DNA from: Qipengyuania huizhouensis
GTDB taxonomy: Bacteria > Pseudomonadota > Alphaproteobacteria > Sphingomonadales > Sphingomonadaceae
Length of the DNA: 64,000 bases
NCBI RefSeq assembly: GCF_019711635.1
Contig: NZ_JAIGNT010000013.1
Span: 1 to 64,000 of the forward strand
Direction of reading: 5' to 3'
The position numbers and the translations under genes are program-made. Position 1 is the stretch's first letter. Each line of letters starts with the position of its first letter. A model generated the notes under the pieces. The model did no database searches and was not told the origin of the DNA. It saw only the letters and a program-made list of their open reading frames with translations. This document shows positions 9,678 through 17,929 of the stretch, in pieces.

Positions 9678-9853
9678 CGCTTTGCCAACTCTTGCCTCCG
9701 CCGATGTACGGTCAGTCGATAAGTCGACAGTTCATGAAGAGTCCGACTCTATTGGTCTGGTTCCGTTTCAAGACTGACGTAATCGTACCTCATGGCGGGA
9801 CCGAACCCACGCCTCACTCATTGAGAAGATAAACCCATTCTCAGGAGACCATC

Positions 9854-10339
9854 ATGAAACACGCAGAAGGCAATCCCGACGAACTCAAGAAGAAATTCTG
9901 GCAAGCGCTGGCCGACAGCCCGGTTCTTTTTCTGCAGCTAGAGGGTGACAGTTCAACAGCCGTGCCGATGAGCCCCCAACTTGACAAGGACGCAAACAGC
10001 TCGATCTGGTTCTTTACCCATACCAAGAGCGACTTCTGCAGGCTCGGGCCGGTGACCGCTACCTTCGAAAGCAAGGGCCACGATATCTTCGCCCGCTTCA
10101 ACGGAAATCTGGTCAGGGAAACCAGCCAGAAACGCTTCGACCAGTTCTGGAACAACTTCGTCGAAGCCTGGTACGATGGCGGCAAAGACGATCCCGACAT
10201 CTTCTTCATGCGCATGGATTTGGGCGACGCCGAAATCTGGAACAGTGATCTCGGCCTGCTCAACACCGCAAAAATGGCGCTCGGCATAACCGTTCATGAA
10301 GAGGCCGAAGAACGCCATGTCGACAAAGTCGATATCTAA
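9854..10339 (+). CDS. Pyridoxamine 5'-phosphate oxidase-like general stress protein
   Basis: A 161-residue protein of the flavin-binding split-barrel superfamily, subgroup general stress protein 26. The order of elements fits: LKKKFWQALADSPVLFLQLEG at the N-terminus, DANSSIWFFTHTKSDF in the barrel, and LVRETSQKRFDQFWNNFVEAWYDGG in the helical part. Members bind FMN, FAD or F420. The substrate is unknown. It is preceded by AGGAG-type spacing (CAGGAGACCATC) and stands alone, followed by a terminator. Confidence 0.85.
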   Translation: MKHAEGNPDELKKKFWQALADSPVLFLQLEGDSSTAVPMSPQLDKDANSSIWFFTHTKSDFCRLGPVTATFESKGHDIFARFNGNLVRETSQKRFDQFWNNFVEAWYDGGKDDPDIFFMRMDLGDAEIWNSDLGLLNTAKMALGITVHEEAEERHVDKVDI

Positions 10340-10368
10340 CCCGGCCCGGCAGCAATGATAAAAATCGA

Positions 10369-10397
10369 AAGGGCTGCTCCGAATTGGAGCGGCCCTT
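10369..10397. terminator. Bidirectional intrinsic terminator
   Basis: A 12-bp stem (one T-G pair) AAGGGCTGCTCC / GGAGCGGCCCTT with a 5-base loop sits between two convergent genes. T-rich sequence flanks the + side (TTTCTTGTT) and A-rich sequence the other, so it can end transcription of both the stress-protein gene and the amino-acid permease gene. Confidence 0.8.
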
Positions 10398-10407
10398 TCT
10401 TGTTACC

Positions 10408-11985
10408 TCACGCCTTGGGTGGGTGGATGGGGATCATCGTTTCCTCACCTGCAACGTCATCGACCACCTCCACAATGCCACGTCCGAGATGGCTGTTCCT
10501 CCGACCGTAGGCGAAATAGACAACCAGCCCGATCGCCGTCCACACCGGCAGCACCAGCATGGCAGCGCTCGGCAGGTTGAGGAAGAGGTAGGCACATCCG
10601 CCAATGGTGGCGGGTCCGACAAACCAGAGCATGGGTGTACGGAAATCGCGCTTCCTGTCGGGCGCAGTACGGCGCAACACCATCACTGCAACAGCCACCA
10701 TCAGAAAGGCATACAGCGTGCCTGCATTGGCAATATCCGCCAACTGGCCGACCGGGAAGAAAGCCGCGCCCACGGCTACGATTAAGCCTGTCAGAATAGT
10801 TACGACGTAAGGAGTCTTCCAACGCGGATGCACCTTGGAAAGACCTTCGGGCAACAGCCCGTCACGGCTCATCACGAAGAAGATACGGGTCTGCGCGAAC
10901 AGCAGGACGAGAATTACCGAGGGCAGAGCAAGGAAAGCGGCAATACCCAGCATATTGCCGATGCCCGAAAAACCGATCTGGCGAAGGACATGGGCCAAGG
11001 CTTCGTTCGAACAGACCAGCGCATCGGAATAGGCCGGAAGCGCACACTGACGGGCCAGTTCTTCCGACCCTGCCGGGAAGGGAATTCCCCCCGGTCCCAT
11101 GATCGGTTGCCCGCCGATAGTGCCGATCGCACCTGCCGCGACGAGGATGTAGAAGACGGTGCAGAAAACGAGCGAACCGACAAGTCCTATCGGCACATTG
11201 CGCTGCGGATTCTTGGTTTCTTCCGCGGCCGTGGAAACCGCATCGAAACCGACATAGGCGAAGAAGATCGTCGCCGCCGCGCCGACGGCTCCCACGCCCG
11301 TTCCGAAACCGCCAAAAATGCCGGCGGGCAGGAACGGGTTGAACCTGTCGGGATCGAAATAAGCGCTGGTCAAGGTCAGTCCGATAAAGGTTGTGAGCGC
11401 CGCCACCTTTATCGCCACCAGGATCGCGTTGACCTTGGCGCTTTCACTGGTGCCGATCATCAGTAGCCAGGTCACGAGTAGAGCGATGACGAGCGCAGGG
11501 AGGTTTATCAATCCTCCAGGCTCGCCGCCCAGTGCAAGAGGACCAGCGGACAACCATTGTGGCAATTCAATGCCGAGAAATTCGTTCAGGATCGTCCCGC
11601 TGAAATAGCCCGACCAGCCTACGGACACTGCCGATGCGGCAATGGCATATTCGAGGATGAGCGCCCAACCAACTGTCCAGGCGAGCAATTCACCCATTGT
11701 GGCATAGCTATAGGTATAGGCCGAGCCTGCCACGGGTATCATCGAGGCGATTTCGGCGTAGCACAATGCGGCAACGATGCAGACCGCCCCCGCTATGACA
11801 AACGCCAGCATCAATCCGGGACCCGCTTTCTGGGCCCCGGCAGAAGTGAGCACGAATATCCCCGTGCCGATGATGCAACCTATGCCGAACAACATGAGCT
11901 GCAGAGCGCCTAACGAACGGTGCAGCGACTTCTTTTGCGCCGCCGCCAGAATGGCGTCGAGCGGCTTCACTCTGTCGAGGATCAT
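10408..11985 (-). CDS. APC-family amino acid permease (cationic amino acid transporter type)
   Basis: Inner-membrane amino-acid transporter of 525 residues with about 12 hydrophobic helices. The first helix carries the substrate-binding unwound motif GIGCIIGTGIFVLT, and the family signature FFAYVGFDAVSTAAEETKNP appears near residue 255. Resemblance is closest to the CAT/YfnA-type subgroup. A loop with Cys residues between helices 7 and 8 is typical of this subgroup. Specificity cannot be read from sequence. The SNF-family transporter gene lies upstream in the same direction, with a 100-bp structured spacer. Confidence 0.88.
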   Translation of the reverse strand: MILDRVKPLDAILAAAQKKSLHRSLGALQLMLFGIGCIIGTGIFVLTSAGAQKAGPGLMLAFVIAGAVCIVAALCYAEIASMIPVAGSAYTYSYATMGELLAWTVGWALILEYAIAASAVSVGWSGYFSGTILNEFLGIELPQWLSAGPLALGGEPGGLINLPALVIALLVTWLLMIGTSESAKVNAILVAIKVAALTTFIGLTLTSAYFDPDRFNPFLPAGIFGGFGTGVGAVGAAATIFFAYVGFDAVSTAAEETKNPQRNVPIGLVGSLVFCTVFYILVAAGAIGTIGGQPIMGPGGIPFPAGSEELARQCALPAYSDALVCSNEALAHVLRQIGFSGIGNMLGIAAFLALPSVILVLLFAQTRIFFVMSRDGLLPEGLSKVHPRWKTPYVVTILTGLIVAVGAAFFPVGQLADIANAGTLYAFLMVAVAVMVLRRTAPDRKRDFRTPMLWFVGPATIGGCAYLFLNLPSAAMLVLPVWTAIGLVVYFAYGRRNSHLGRGIVEVVDDVAGEETMIPIHPPKA

Positions 11986-12006
11986 TTCTGGCCGATGGGC
12001 TCCACC

Positions 12007-12073
12007 GGCCCGCAGCGGGCCCTCCCCGCTCTGCCAACCGGAGTGCGCTCATTACGCGCGATTCTCCGGTTGG
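12007..12073. other. Two intergenic hairpins between transporter genes
   Basis: The 102-bp spacer between the two transporter genes holds two inverted repeats. GGCCCGC-A-GCGGGCC lies at 12007-12021. CCAACCGGAG pairs perfectly with CTCCGGTTGG at 12034-12043 and 12064-12073, with a nested GCGC pair. Neither is followed by a T-run on the minus strand, so they look more like mRNA stabilising or attenuating structures than intrinsic terminators. Confidence 0.5.
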
Positions 12074-12087
12074 AAAAGAGAGATTCG

Positions 12088-13518
12088 TCAGGCGCCGAGG
12101 ATGCTCGGGAAAAGTCCGGTCACCAGGATGATTGTAACCGCAATCGGGCACAGCCATGCAATGAGAAAGCGCCACAGGCCGAACGCCAGCGGCGAAAGAC
12201 CGGTAGTCGTCCGCAACAGGTTGGCATCGGCCTTCCAGCCGATGAAGATCGAGGTCAGCAAGGCGCCCAGCGGCAGCATGACCTTCCCGGTGAAGCCATC
12301 TATCGTATCAAGGATATCGGTGTTTTCGAACAGCGGCCAGAAACCGAGCGGGCGTACGTCCGACAGCACATTGTACCCAAGCAGACAAAACACCCCGATC
12401 AGCAGGGCACCGACGCCGAACACCAAGGCGGATTTCGTCCGACTCCAGCCCAGTTCTCCGATACCCCATGCAGTAGGCACCTCGAGTAGCGAAATCGAGC
12501 TGGTGATCGCCGCGACAAGGATCAGAACAAAGAAAAGGAAGCCGAACAGGGCGCCGCCCGGCATGGTCTGGAAAGCAAAGGGGAGAGTCTGGAATACCAA
12601 GGTTGGACCCGCCGCCGGGTCGAGACCCACCGCGAAAACGATCGGGAAGATCATCAGGCCCGCAAGCAGCGCCACGCTGGTATCGGCGACTGCGATTATC
12701 GCAGCCGTGCCGCCGAGATTGCTCTTTTCCTTGATGTAAGAACCATAGGTGATGAGGCCGGCCACGCCAAGCGAAAGCGAGAAAAGCGCCTGACCCAGCG
12801 CAGAGTTCATCACCTCGGGGGTCAGCTTCGACCAGTCTGGCGTGAACAGGAAGGCGAATGCTTCGGCGATATCGCCTTCGATCGCGCCATAGACCACGAG
12901 GCCCAGCAGCAGCATGAAGAATACAGGCATGAGATAGGTTGCCGCCTTTTCGATCCCCGAGCTCACCCCGCGCGCGACGATGTAAAGCGTCATACCCATG
13001 AAGACGAGATGCATGGCAAGCAGCAAGCCGGGACTTGCAAACATATCGCCAAGTCTTTGCTGGATCTGGGCTTCGCTTTCACCTGCCAGTGCGCCGCGGA
13101 ATGGATCGGCCGCCATGATAGCTTGAAGAAAATCCCAGCCCATCAAGCCGGCGTAGTAAAGCACCCAACCGGCAACAACCGAATAGAAAGATACGATCAG
13201 GAAGGCGGCAACCGCACCGACTCCACCGAAAATCGACCACTTGTGGGAGGCGTTTGAGGATTGCGCCACCTTGCGAATCGAGCCAACCGCATCGGTCTGC
13301 CCGACACGCCCTATGAAGATTTCGGACAGCACCAGCGGCAATCCGAGGAGAAAAACGCAAGCAATATAGAAGATCACAAAGGCCCCGCCTCCGCTTTCGC
13401 CGGCAAGCGTCGGGAAGCGCCAGATATTTCCAAGACCAACCGCTGCACCGACGGCAGCAAGAATGAATGCGGAACGTGAGGACCAACCCTCACCCGTGGT
13501 TTTGCCGGCGGCGACCAT
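12088..13518 (-). CDS. Sodium-dependent transporter of the NSS/SNF family
   Basis: A 476-residue Na+-coupled symporter for amino acids or related amines. The N-terminus carries the family signature AAVGAAVGLGNIWRFP, which forms the Na+ and substrate site in helix 1. About 12 helices follow, with the second-repeat signature near LGVAGLITYGSY and AAITSSISLLEV. The next gene in the same direction is the APC permease, so both may serve amino-acid uptake. panB is divergent, with its start 129 bp away. Confidence 0.9.
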   Translation of the reverse strand: MVAAGKTTGEGWSSRSAFILAAVGAAVGLGNIWRFPTLAGESGGGAFVIFYIACVFLLGLPLVLSEIFIGRVGQTDAVGSIRKVAQSSNASHKWSIFGGVGAVAAFLIVSFYSVVAGWVLYYAGLMGWDFLQAIMAADPFRGALAGESEAQIQQRLGDMFASPGLLLAMHLVFMGMTLYIVARGVSSGIEKAATYLMPVFFMLLLGLVVYGAIEGDIAEAFAFLFTPDWSKLTPEVMNSALGQALFSLSLGVAGLITYGSYIKEKSNLGGTAAIIAVADTSVALLAGLMIFPIVFAVGLDPAAGPTLVFQTLPFAFQTMPGGALFGFLFFVLILVAAITSSISLLEVPTAWGIGELGWSRTKSALVFGVGALLIGVFCLLGYNVLSDVRPLGFWPLFENTDILDTIDGFTGKVMLPLGALLTSIFIGWKADANLLRTTTGLSPLAFGLWRFLIAWLCPIAVTIILVTGLFPSILGA

Positions 13519-13646
13519 TTACGTGATATCCCTCTCGGTTGTCGGCGCTTGCCGCGCCCTTATGTACGAGAGGCTTAAAGCACGGAAATCCGCCAGTGTC
13601 CAAGCCTCGCTTCCAACTGTCGACAGGGCTTGCTAGGGCAGCCCCC

Positions 13647-14519
13647 ATGTCGACGACCTTCCAGCTCGATACGAGCACCAGCCGGGCCAATCCCACTCCG
13701 CAACCGATGAAGCGGTTGACCGTGCCGAAAATCCGCGCCCACAAAGCGGACGGCGAAACCAAGGAACCGCTGGTCATGCTCACCGCCTATACGGCGCGAC
13801 AGGCCCAGTTACTCGATGCACATTGCGATCTTTTGCTGGTGGGCGATTCGCTGGGACAAGTAATCTACGGCCTTCCCTCCACCATTCCCGTTACGATGGA
13901 GATGATGTCGAACCATGCAGCCGCTGTGGTACGCGGAAGCTATCGTTCGGTGGTCGTGGTAGACATGCCATTCGGCTCTTACGAAGCTTCGAAAGAACAG
14001 GCTTTCGCGAGCGCATCGCGCCTCCTCAAGGAAAGCGGCGCTGCAGCTGTGAAGCTCGAAGGTGGGGAGCAGATGGCCGAAACCGTTGCGTTTCTGAACC
14101 ATCGCGGCATCCCGGTAATGGGGCATGTCGGTTTGACCCCGCAGGCAGTCAACGTGCTGGGCGGCTATATGGCACGCGGGCGCGACAATGCCGAAGCGGA
14201 CAAGATCGTCGGCGATGCAAAGGCACTGGACGAGGCCGGGGCCTTCGCCATCGTTCTCGAAGGTGTTCTCGAACCCATAGCCATCGAAGCGACAAAGGCA
14301 GTGTCGTGTCCCACGATAGGCATCGGGGCCTCGGCCCAATGTGACGGACAGGTTCTTGTGACTGACGACATGCTGGGCATGTTCGAACGTGTGCCCCGCT
14401 TCGTGAAGAAATACGAAAATATCGCTGAGGTCATCGAGAATACCGTCGCACAATATGCACAAGAAGTGCGTGACCGAAGCTTCCCGACGTCCGAACAAAC
14501 CTACCAGCCCAAGGGCTGA
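13647..14519 (+). CDS. panB: 3-methyl-2-oxobutanoate hydroxymethyltransferase
   Basis: First step of pantothenate synthesis: transfer of a hydroxymethyl group from methylene-THF to 2-oxoisovalerate giving ketopantoate. Recognised by [25 protein letters not shown], then [33 protein letters not shown], and [22 protein letters not shown] with the active-site region. I use ATG at 13647 (MSTTFQLD). The frame is open to 13539, but the added 36 residues are not PanB-like. The 2-oxoisovalerate substrate is also the substrate of the dehydrogenase encoded at 43964-47651. Confidence 0.95.
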   Translation: MSTTFQLDTSTSRANPTPQPMKRLTVPKIRAHKADGETKEPLVMLTAYTARQAQLLDAHCDLLLVGDSLGQVIYGLPSTIPVTMEMMSNHAAAVVRGSYRSVVVVDMPFGSYEASKEQAFASASRLLKESGAAAVKLEGGEQMAETVAFLNHRGIPVMGHVGLTPQAVNVLGGYMARGRDNAEADKIVGDAKALDEAGAFAIVLEGVLEPIAIEATKAVSCPTIGIGASAQCDGQVLVTDDMLGMFERVPRFVKKYENIAEVIENTVAQYAQEVRDRSFPTSEQTYQPKG

Positions 14520-14533
14520 GGAACCCCACCCCA

Positions 14534-15601
14534 ATGAACACGATACGCCAGTACTACACCTTTTCGCTCGCCTTCACGGCAGTCTGCTTTGCCCTGGCTG
14601 CCTGGTACGGATGGAGCAGCACGGGATCGATCACAGCCACCCTGGGCATCCTCTGGATCGTGCTGGTACTGTCCATTCTCGAAGTTTCGCTCAGCTTCGA
14701 TAATGCCGTGGTCAACGCCACGGTGCTGCGTGAGATGGATCCGGTATGGCAGCAACGCTTCCTCACCATCGGAATCCTGATTGCAGTGTTCGGCATGAGG
14801 ATCGTGTTTCCAATCGCGATTGTTGCGATTGCGGCGGGCGTCGGCCCCGTCGAGGCGATTTCCCTCTCGCTGAACGATCCGCAGGAATACGAGCGGATTG
14901 TTTCATCGGCGCACATAGGCATTGCGGGGTTCGGCGGCGCATTCCTCGCTATGGTCGGTCTGACTTTCTTTTTCGACAGCGACAAACAAGTCCACTGGAT
15001 CGCTGTACTCGAGCGGGCAATTAACAAGTTTTCCAATGTCCCGGCTGTGGAGATCGGGCTTGTCTTGCTGCTGATTTATGGCGTCTCGACAATGCTCGCG
15101 CCTGCCGATGCGATCGTTTTCCTGACAGCCGGGATTCTCGGCCTCGTCACCTTTATCGGTGTGCACGCCATTGCAGCGATCATCGAACAGCGTGAAGCAC
15201 GCAAGAAAGCGGCGGGCGAAATCGTGAAGTCCGGTTTCGGTGGATTTCTCTACCTTGAAGTACTTGATGCGAGTTTCAGTTTCGATGGCGTCATCGGCGC
15301 ATTCGCGCTCTCGAACAACATGGTGATCATCGCGCTCGGCCTTTCAGTCGGCGCGATGTTCGTTCGCTCGATGACCATCCACCTCGTTCGCACCGGGACG
15401 CTTGCCCAGTATCGTTATCTCGAACATGGCGCCTTCTGGGCCATCATTGTACTCGGTATGATCATGCTTCTGTCGGCGCGCTACCACATACCGGAAACCA
15501 TCACCGGGCTCCTCGGAGCGACCCTGATCGGCCTCAGTTTTCTGTGGTCCGTCCATCATAACCGGAAGCATGGTGATGAACCGATCCAGCTAGATAGCTA
15601 G
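14534..15601 (+). CDS. DUF475 / TerC-like integral membrane protein
   Basis: A 355-residue protein with about 9-10 membrane helices. The paired acidic signatures of the TerC/DUF475 group are visible: VSLSFDNAVVNATVLREM near residue 57 and DASFSFDGVIGAFALSNNM near residue 245. These are thought to bind metal in related exporters. Members are linked to tellurite resistance or manganese export. The role here is unknown. panB ends 14 bp upstream, so the two may share a transcript. The 3' end overlaps the convergent symporter gene by 68 bp. Confidence 0.85.
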   Translation: MNTIRQYYTFSLAFTAVCFALAAWYGWSSTGSITATLGILWIVLVLSILEVSLSFDNAVVNATVLREMDPVWQQRFLTIGILIAVFGMRIVFPIAIVAIAAGVGPVEAISLSLNDPQEYERIVSSAHIGIAGFGGAFLAMVGLTFFFDSDKQVHWIAVLERAINKFSNVPAVEIGLVLLLIYGVSTMLAPADAIVFLTAGILGLVTFIGVHAIAAIIEQREARKKAAGEIVKSGFGGFLYLEVLDASFSFDGVIGAFALSNNMVIIALGLSVGAMFVRSMTIHLVRTGTLAQYRYLEHGAFWAIIVLGMIMLLSARYHIPETITGLLGATLIGLSFLWSVHHNRKHGDEPIQLDS

Positions 15602-16535
15602 CCATAGGAGCTGCCAAGACCAGCTGAAAAAAGTGGTAGAGCAAGAGTGGCAGAACGATAAAGCCTGCCACTTCCGGTGCGAAGAGCACCGTCGCCAACG
15701 GCGCACCGATCGCCGCCGATTTTTGCCCGCCCGCGAAAAGAAAGGCGATGCGGTCGGGTGGCTCCAGTCGTAGGGCCGAGCTTGCCAGCCATGCCCCGCC
15801 GTGGCCCACGACCAGAAAGACGAGGACCAGGATGCCGGTCCATAACCAGCCGGTGCTATCGATGCGGGTCCAGACGTCCTGCTCGACCGCACCGGAAAAC
15901 GCCACGTAAACAGCCAGGGCGATTACCATCCGATCGAGCGTGACGATTCGTGGCTTGTGGAGCGCAATAAAACTCTGGATGCGGTTCTGCACCAACTGGC
16001 CGATGGCAAAGGGCACAATCAGCATTACAATGATCTTGAGAACGGCATCGGACCCGACCACTCCTTCGCCTGCCCCACCCAGCGCCAGAAACAAAGGCAC
16101 GCTCAGAAATACTCCGATGAGACTGAGCAAGGCAGCTGAGATGATCGACAGGGCCACATTGCCGCGCGCAAGCGAGCTATAGGAAGTCGACGACTGGATC
16201 GTAGTCGGCAGTACGCCGAGATAGAGGAAACCGGCCGCAACGATAGGAGGGACGTCAGCCGGTGCCAGACGCGAAAGCTCTAACCCGACAAGCGCCATAG
16301 CCCCGAATACCCAAAATATTAGTGGCAGCAGGAAGCGCAAATTGGCGGCACCGGCGGCAATCTCGCTGCGTCGGATGCGCATACCGTTGAGCAGAAACAG
16401 CGCAAAGATGCCGATATTCGCGGCTACTTGAACAACGCCTCGCGCTGTGCCCGTCGCTGGCAAAAGGGCTGCCAAGGCAATAGCCAGCGCAAGCATGCGC
16501 AGCATAGGATCGGAGATGATACTGCGTAGTGCCAT
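15534..16535 (-). CDS. Bile acid:sodium symporter family protein (SBF-like)
   Basis: A 333-residue membrane protein with about ten helices, matching the SBF-like (BASS) family of Na+-coupled organic-anion transporters. Typical features are the N-terminal NGMRIRRSEI turn, GVLPTTIQSSTSYSSLARGN (the crossover region with polar Na+-site residues), and FAGGQKSAAIGAPLATVLF near residue 270. The last 22 codons overlap the DUF475 gene on the other strand. The substrate is unknown. Confidence 0.85.
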   Translation of the reverse strand: MALRSIISDPMLRMLALAIALAALLPATGTARGVVQVAANIGIFALFLLNGMRIRRSEIAAGAANLRFLLPLIFWVFGAMALVGLELSRLAPADVPPIVAAGFLYLGVLPTTIQSSTSYSSLARGNVALSIISAALLSLIGVFLSVPLFLALGGAGEGVVGSDAVLKIIVMLIVPFAIGQLVQNRIQSFIALHKPRIVTLDRMVIALAVYVAFSGAVEQDVWTRIDSTGWLWTGILVLVFLVVGHGGAWLASSALRLEPPDRIAFLFAGGQKSAAIGAPLATVLFAPEVAGFIVLPLLLYHFFQLVLAAPMASYLAGSVHHHASGYDGRTTEN

Positions 16536-16564
16536 AATTGAGCTAGCGACGGCGTTTGCCGAAG

Positions 16565-17929
16565 TCAGGTCTGCAAATCGTACTGCTTGAGCAGATCGTA
16601 GAGTGTGGGGCGACTAATACCGAGCAGCTTGGCGGTCATCGAAATGTTGCCCTGGCTGCGGGCCAGAGCCTGACGGATCATCCTTCGATCGGCAGCCTCT
16701 CGCGCTTGCTTCAGGTTCAGAGCCATTTCGCCATCCTCGGCGCGTTCCCCAAGATCAAGGTCTTCCGCACTTACCAGCTTGCCATCGGCCATGATCACCG
16801 CGCGCTTCACACGGTTTTCAAGCTCGCGCACATTACCCGGCCAATTCCAGGAGTCGATCGCTGCGAGTGCATCCGGGGCAAAACCTTTAACCTGCGGATT
16901 CATCTCGGCGGCAAAGCGGGCGAGAAAATGCTTGGCCAGCAAAACCGCGTCACCTGGACGCTCGGACAGGGTAGGAATTTTCACTACCACCTCGGCCAGG
17001 CGATAGAACAGATCCTCGCGAAAGGTTCCTTCGCCGATCATGGCCTCGAGATTTTGATGGGTGGCGCAGACGATGCGGGTATCGACCGAAATTGGTTTGC
17101 GACCGCCGATACGCTCGATCACGCGTTCTTGTAGAAAGCGCAGCAACTTCACCTGCAACGGGAGGGGAATGTCTCCCACCTCGTCCAGGAACAACGTACC
17201 GCCGCTTGCCATCTCTATCTTGCCTTCAGTCGTTTTGACGGCGCCGGTGAAAGCCCCCTTCTCATGTCCGAACAATTCGCTCTCGAGGAGGTTCTCCGGG
17301 ATGGCTGCACAGTTTATCGCAACGAACGCGCCGCTTCTGCGATCGCTGGCCTGATGCAGTCCCTTTGCCAGGAGTTCCTTGCCCGTCCCGCTCGCTCCCA
17401 GCAGCATGACCGAGACGTTGGTCGGGGCCACGCGTTCGATGGTTCGAGCCACTTTCGCCATTTCCGGTGCGGCCGTTATCATTGTGCCAAGTACGGTCTT
17501 ATCTTCGCCCACCTTCTCGGCCAGGCGACGGTTTTCTCCCTCGATCTGACTGAGCCGGAACGCCCGGTTCACTATTAGCCCAAGTTCCTCGATATCGACC
17601 GGTTTCTGATAGAAATCATAGGCTCCACGTTCGATTGCCTGCAGGGCACTCTCGCGAGCGCCATGCCCCGATGCGACGACGACCTTGGTATCCGGCTTCA
17701 TCGCCATGATCGCATCGAGGACGGCAAAACCCTCGCTCGTCCCGTCAGGATCGGGCGGCAGTCCGAGATCGAGCGTAACCACCGCCGGCTCCTCGCTGCG
17801 CAGGGCCGCCAATGCCTGATCGCGATTGCCCGCGATAATCACCTCGTAATCGTCATAGGCCCATTTGAGCTGCGCCTGCAGGCCCTCGTCATCCTCCACG
17901 ATCAGCAGCTTCGGTGCGTTTTGGGCCAT
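16565..17929 (-). CDS. prsR: PEP-CTERM-box response regulator PrsR (sigma-54 activator)
   Basis: Two-component transcription activator with three domains: receiver (1-120), AAA+ (about 150-375) and Fis-type HTH (about 410-450). The receiver has the long linker TLDLGLPPDPDGTSEGFAVLD after the phospho-Asp, the signature of the PEP-CTERM/exosortase-linked PrsR family. The AAA+ domain is intact: GASGTGKE (Walker A), GHEKGAFTGA (sigma-54 contact loop), GGTLFLDEVGDI (Walker B). It should therefore activate sigma-54 promoters, in contrast to the DctD homologue at 56956. It overlaps prsK by ATGA. Confidence 0.93.
   Translation of the reverse strand: MAQNAPKLLIVEDDEGLQAQLKWAYDDYEVIIAGNRDQALAALRSEEPAVVTLDLGLPPDPDGTSEGFAVLDAIMAMKPDTKVVVASGHGARESALQAIERGAYDFYQKPVDIEELGLIVNRAFRLSQIEGENRRLAEKVGEDKTVLGTMITAAPEMAKVARTIERVAPTNVSVMLLGASGTGKELLAKGLHQASDRRSGAFVAINCAAIPENLLESELFGHEKGAFTGAVKTTEGKIEMASGGTLFLDEVGDIPLPLQVKLLRFLQERVIERIGGRKPISVDTRIVCATHQNLEAMIGEGTFREDLFYRLAEVVVKIPTLSERPGDAVLLAKHFLARFAAEMNPQVKGFAPDALAAIDSWNWPGNVRELENRVKRAVIMADGKLVSAEDLDLGERAEDGEMALNLKQAREAADRRMIRQALARSQGNISMTAKLLGISRPTLYDLLKQYDLQT

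Noticed and set aside
13539..13646. N-terminal extension of PanB
   Set aside because: The added 36 residues are unlike PanB and lie in the divergent promoter region. The ATG at 13647 fits better.
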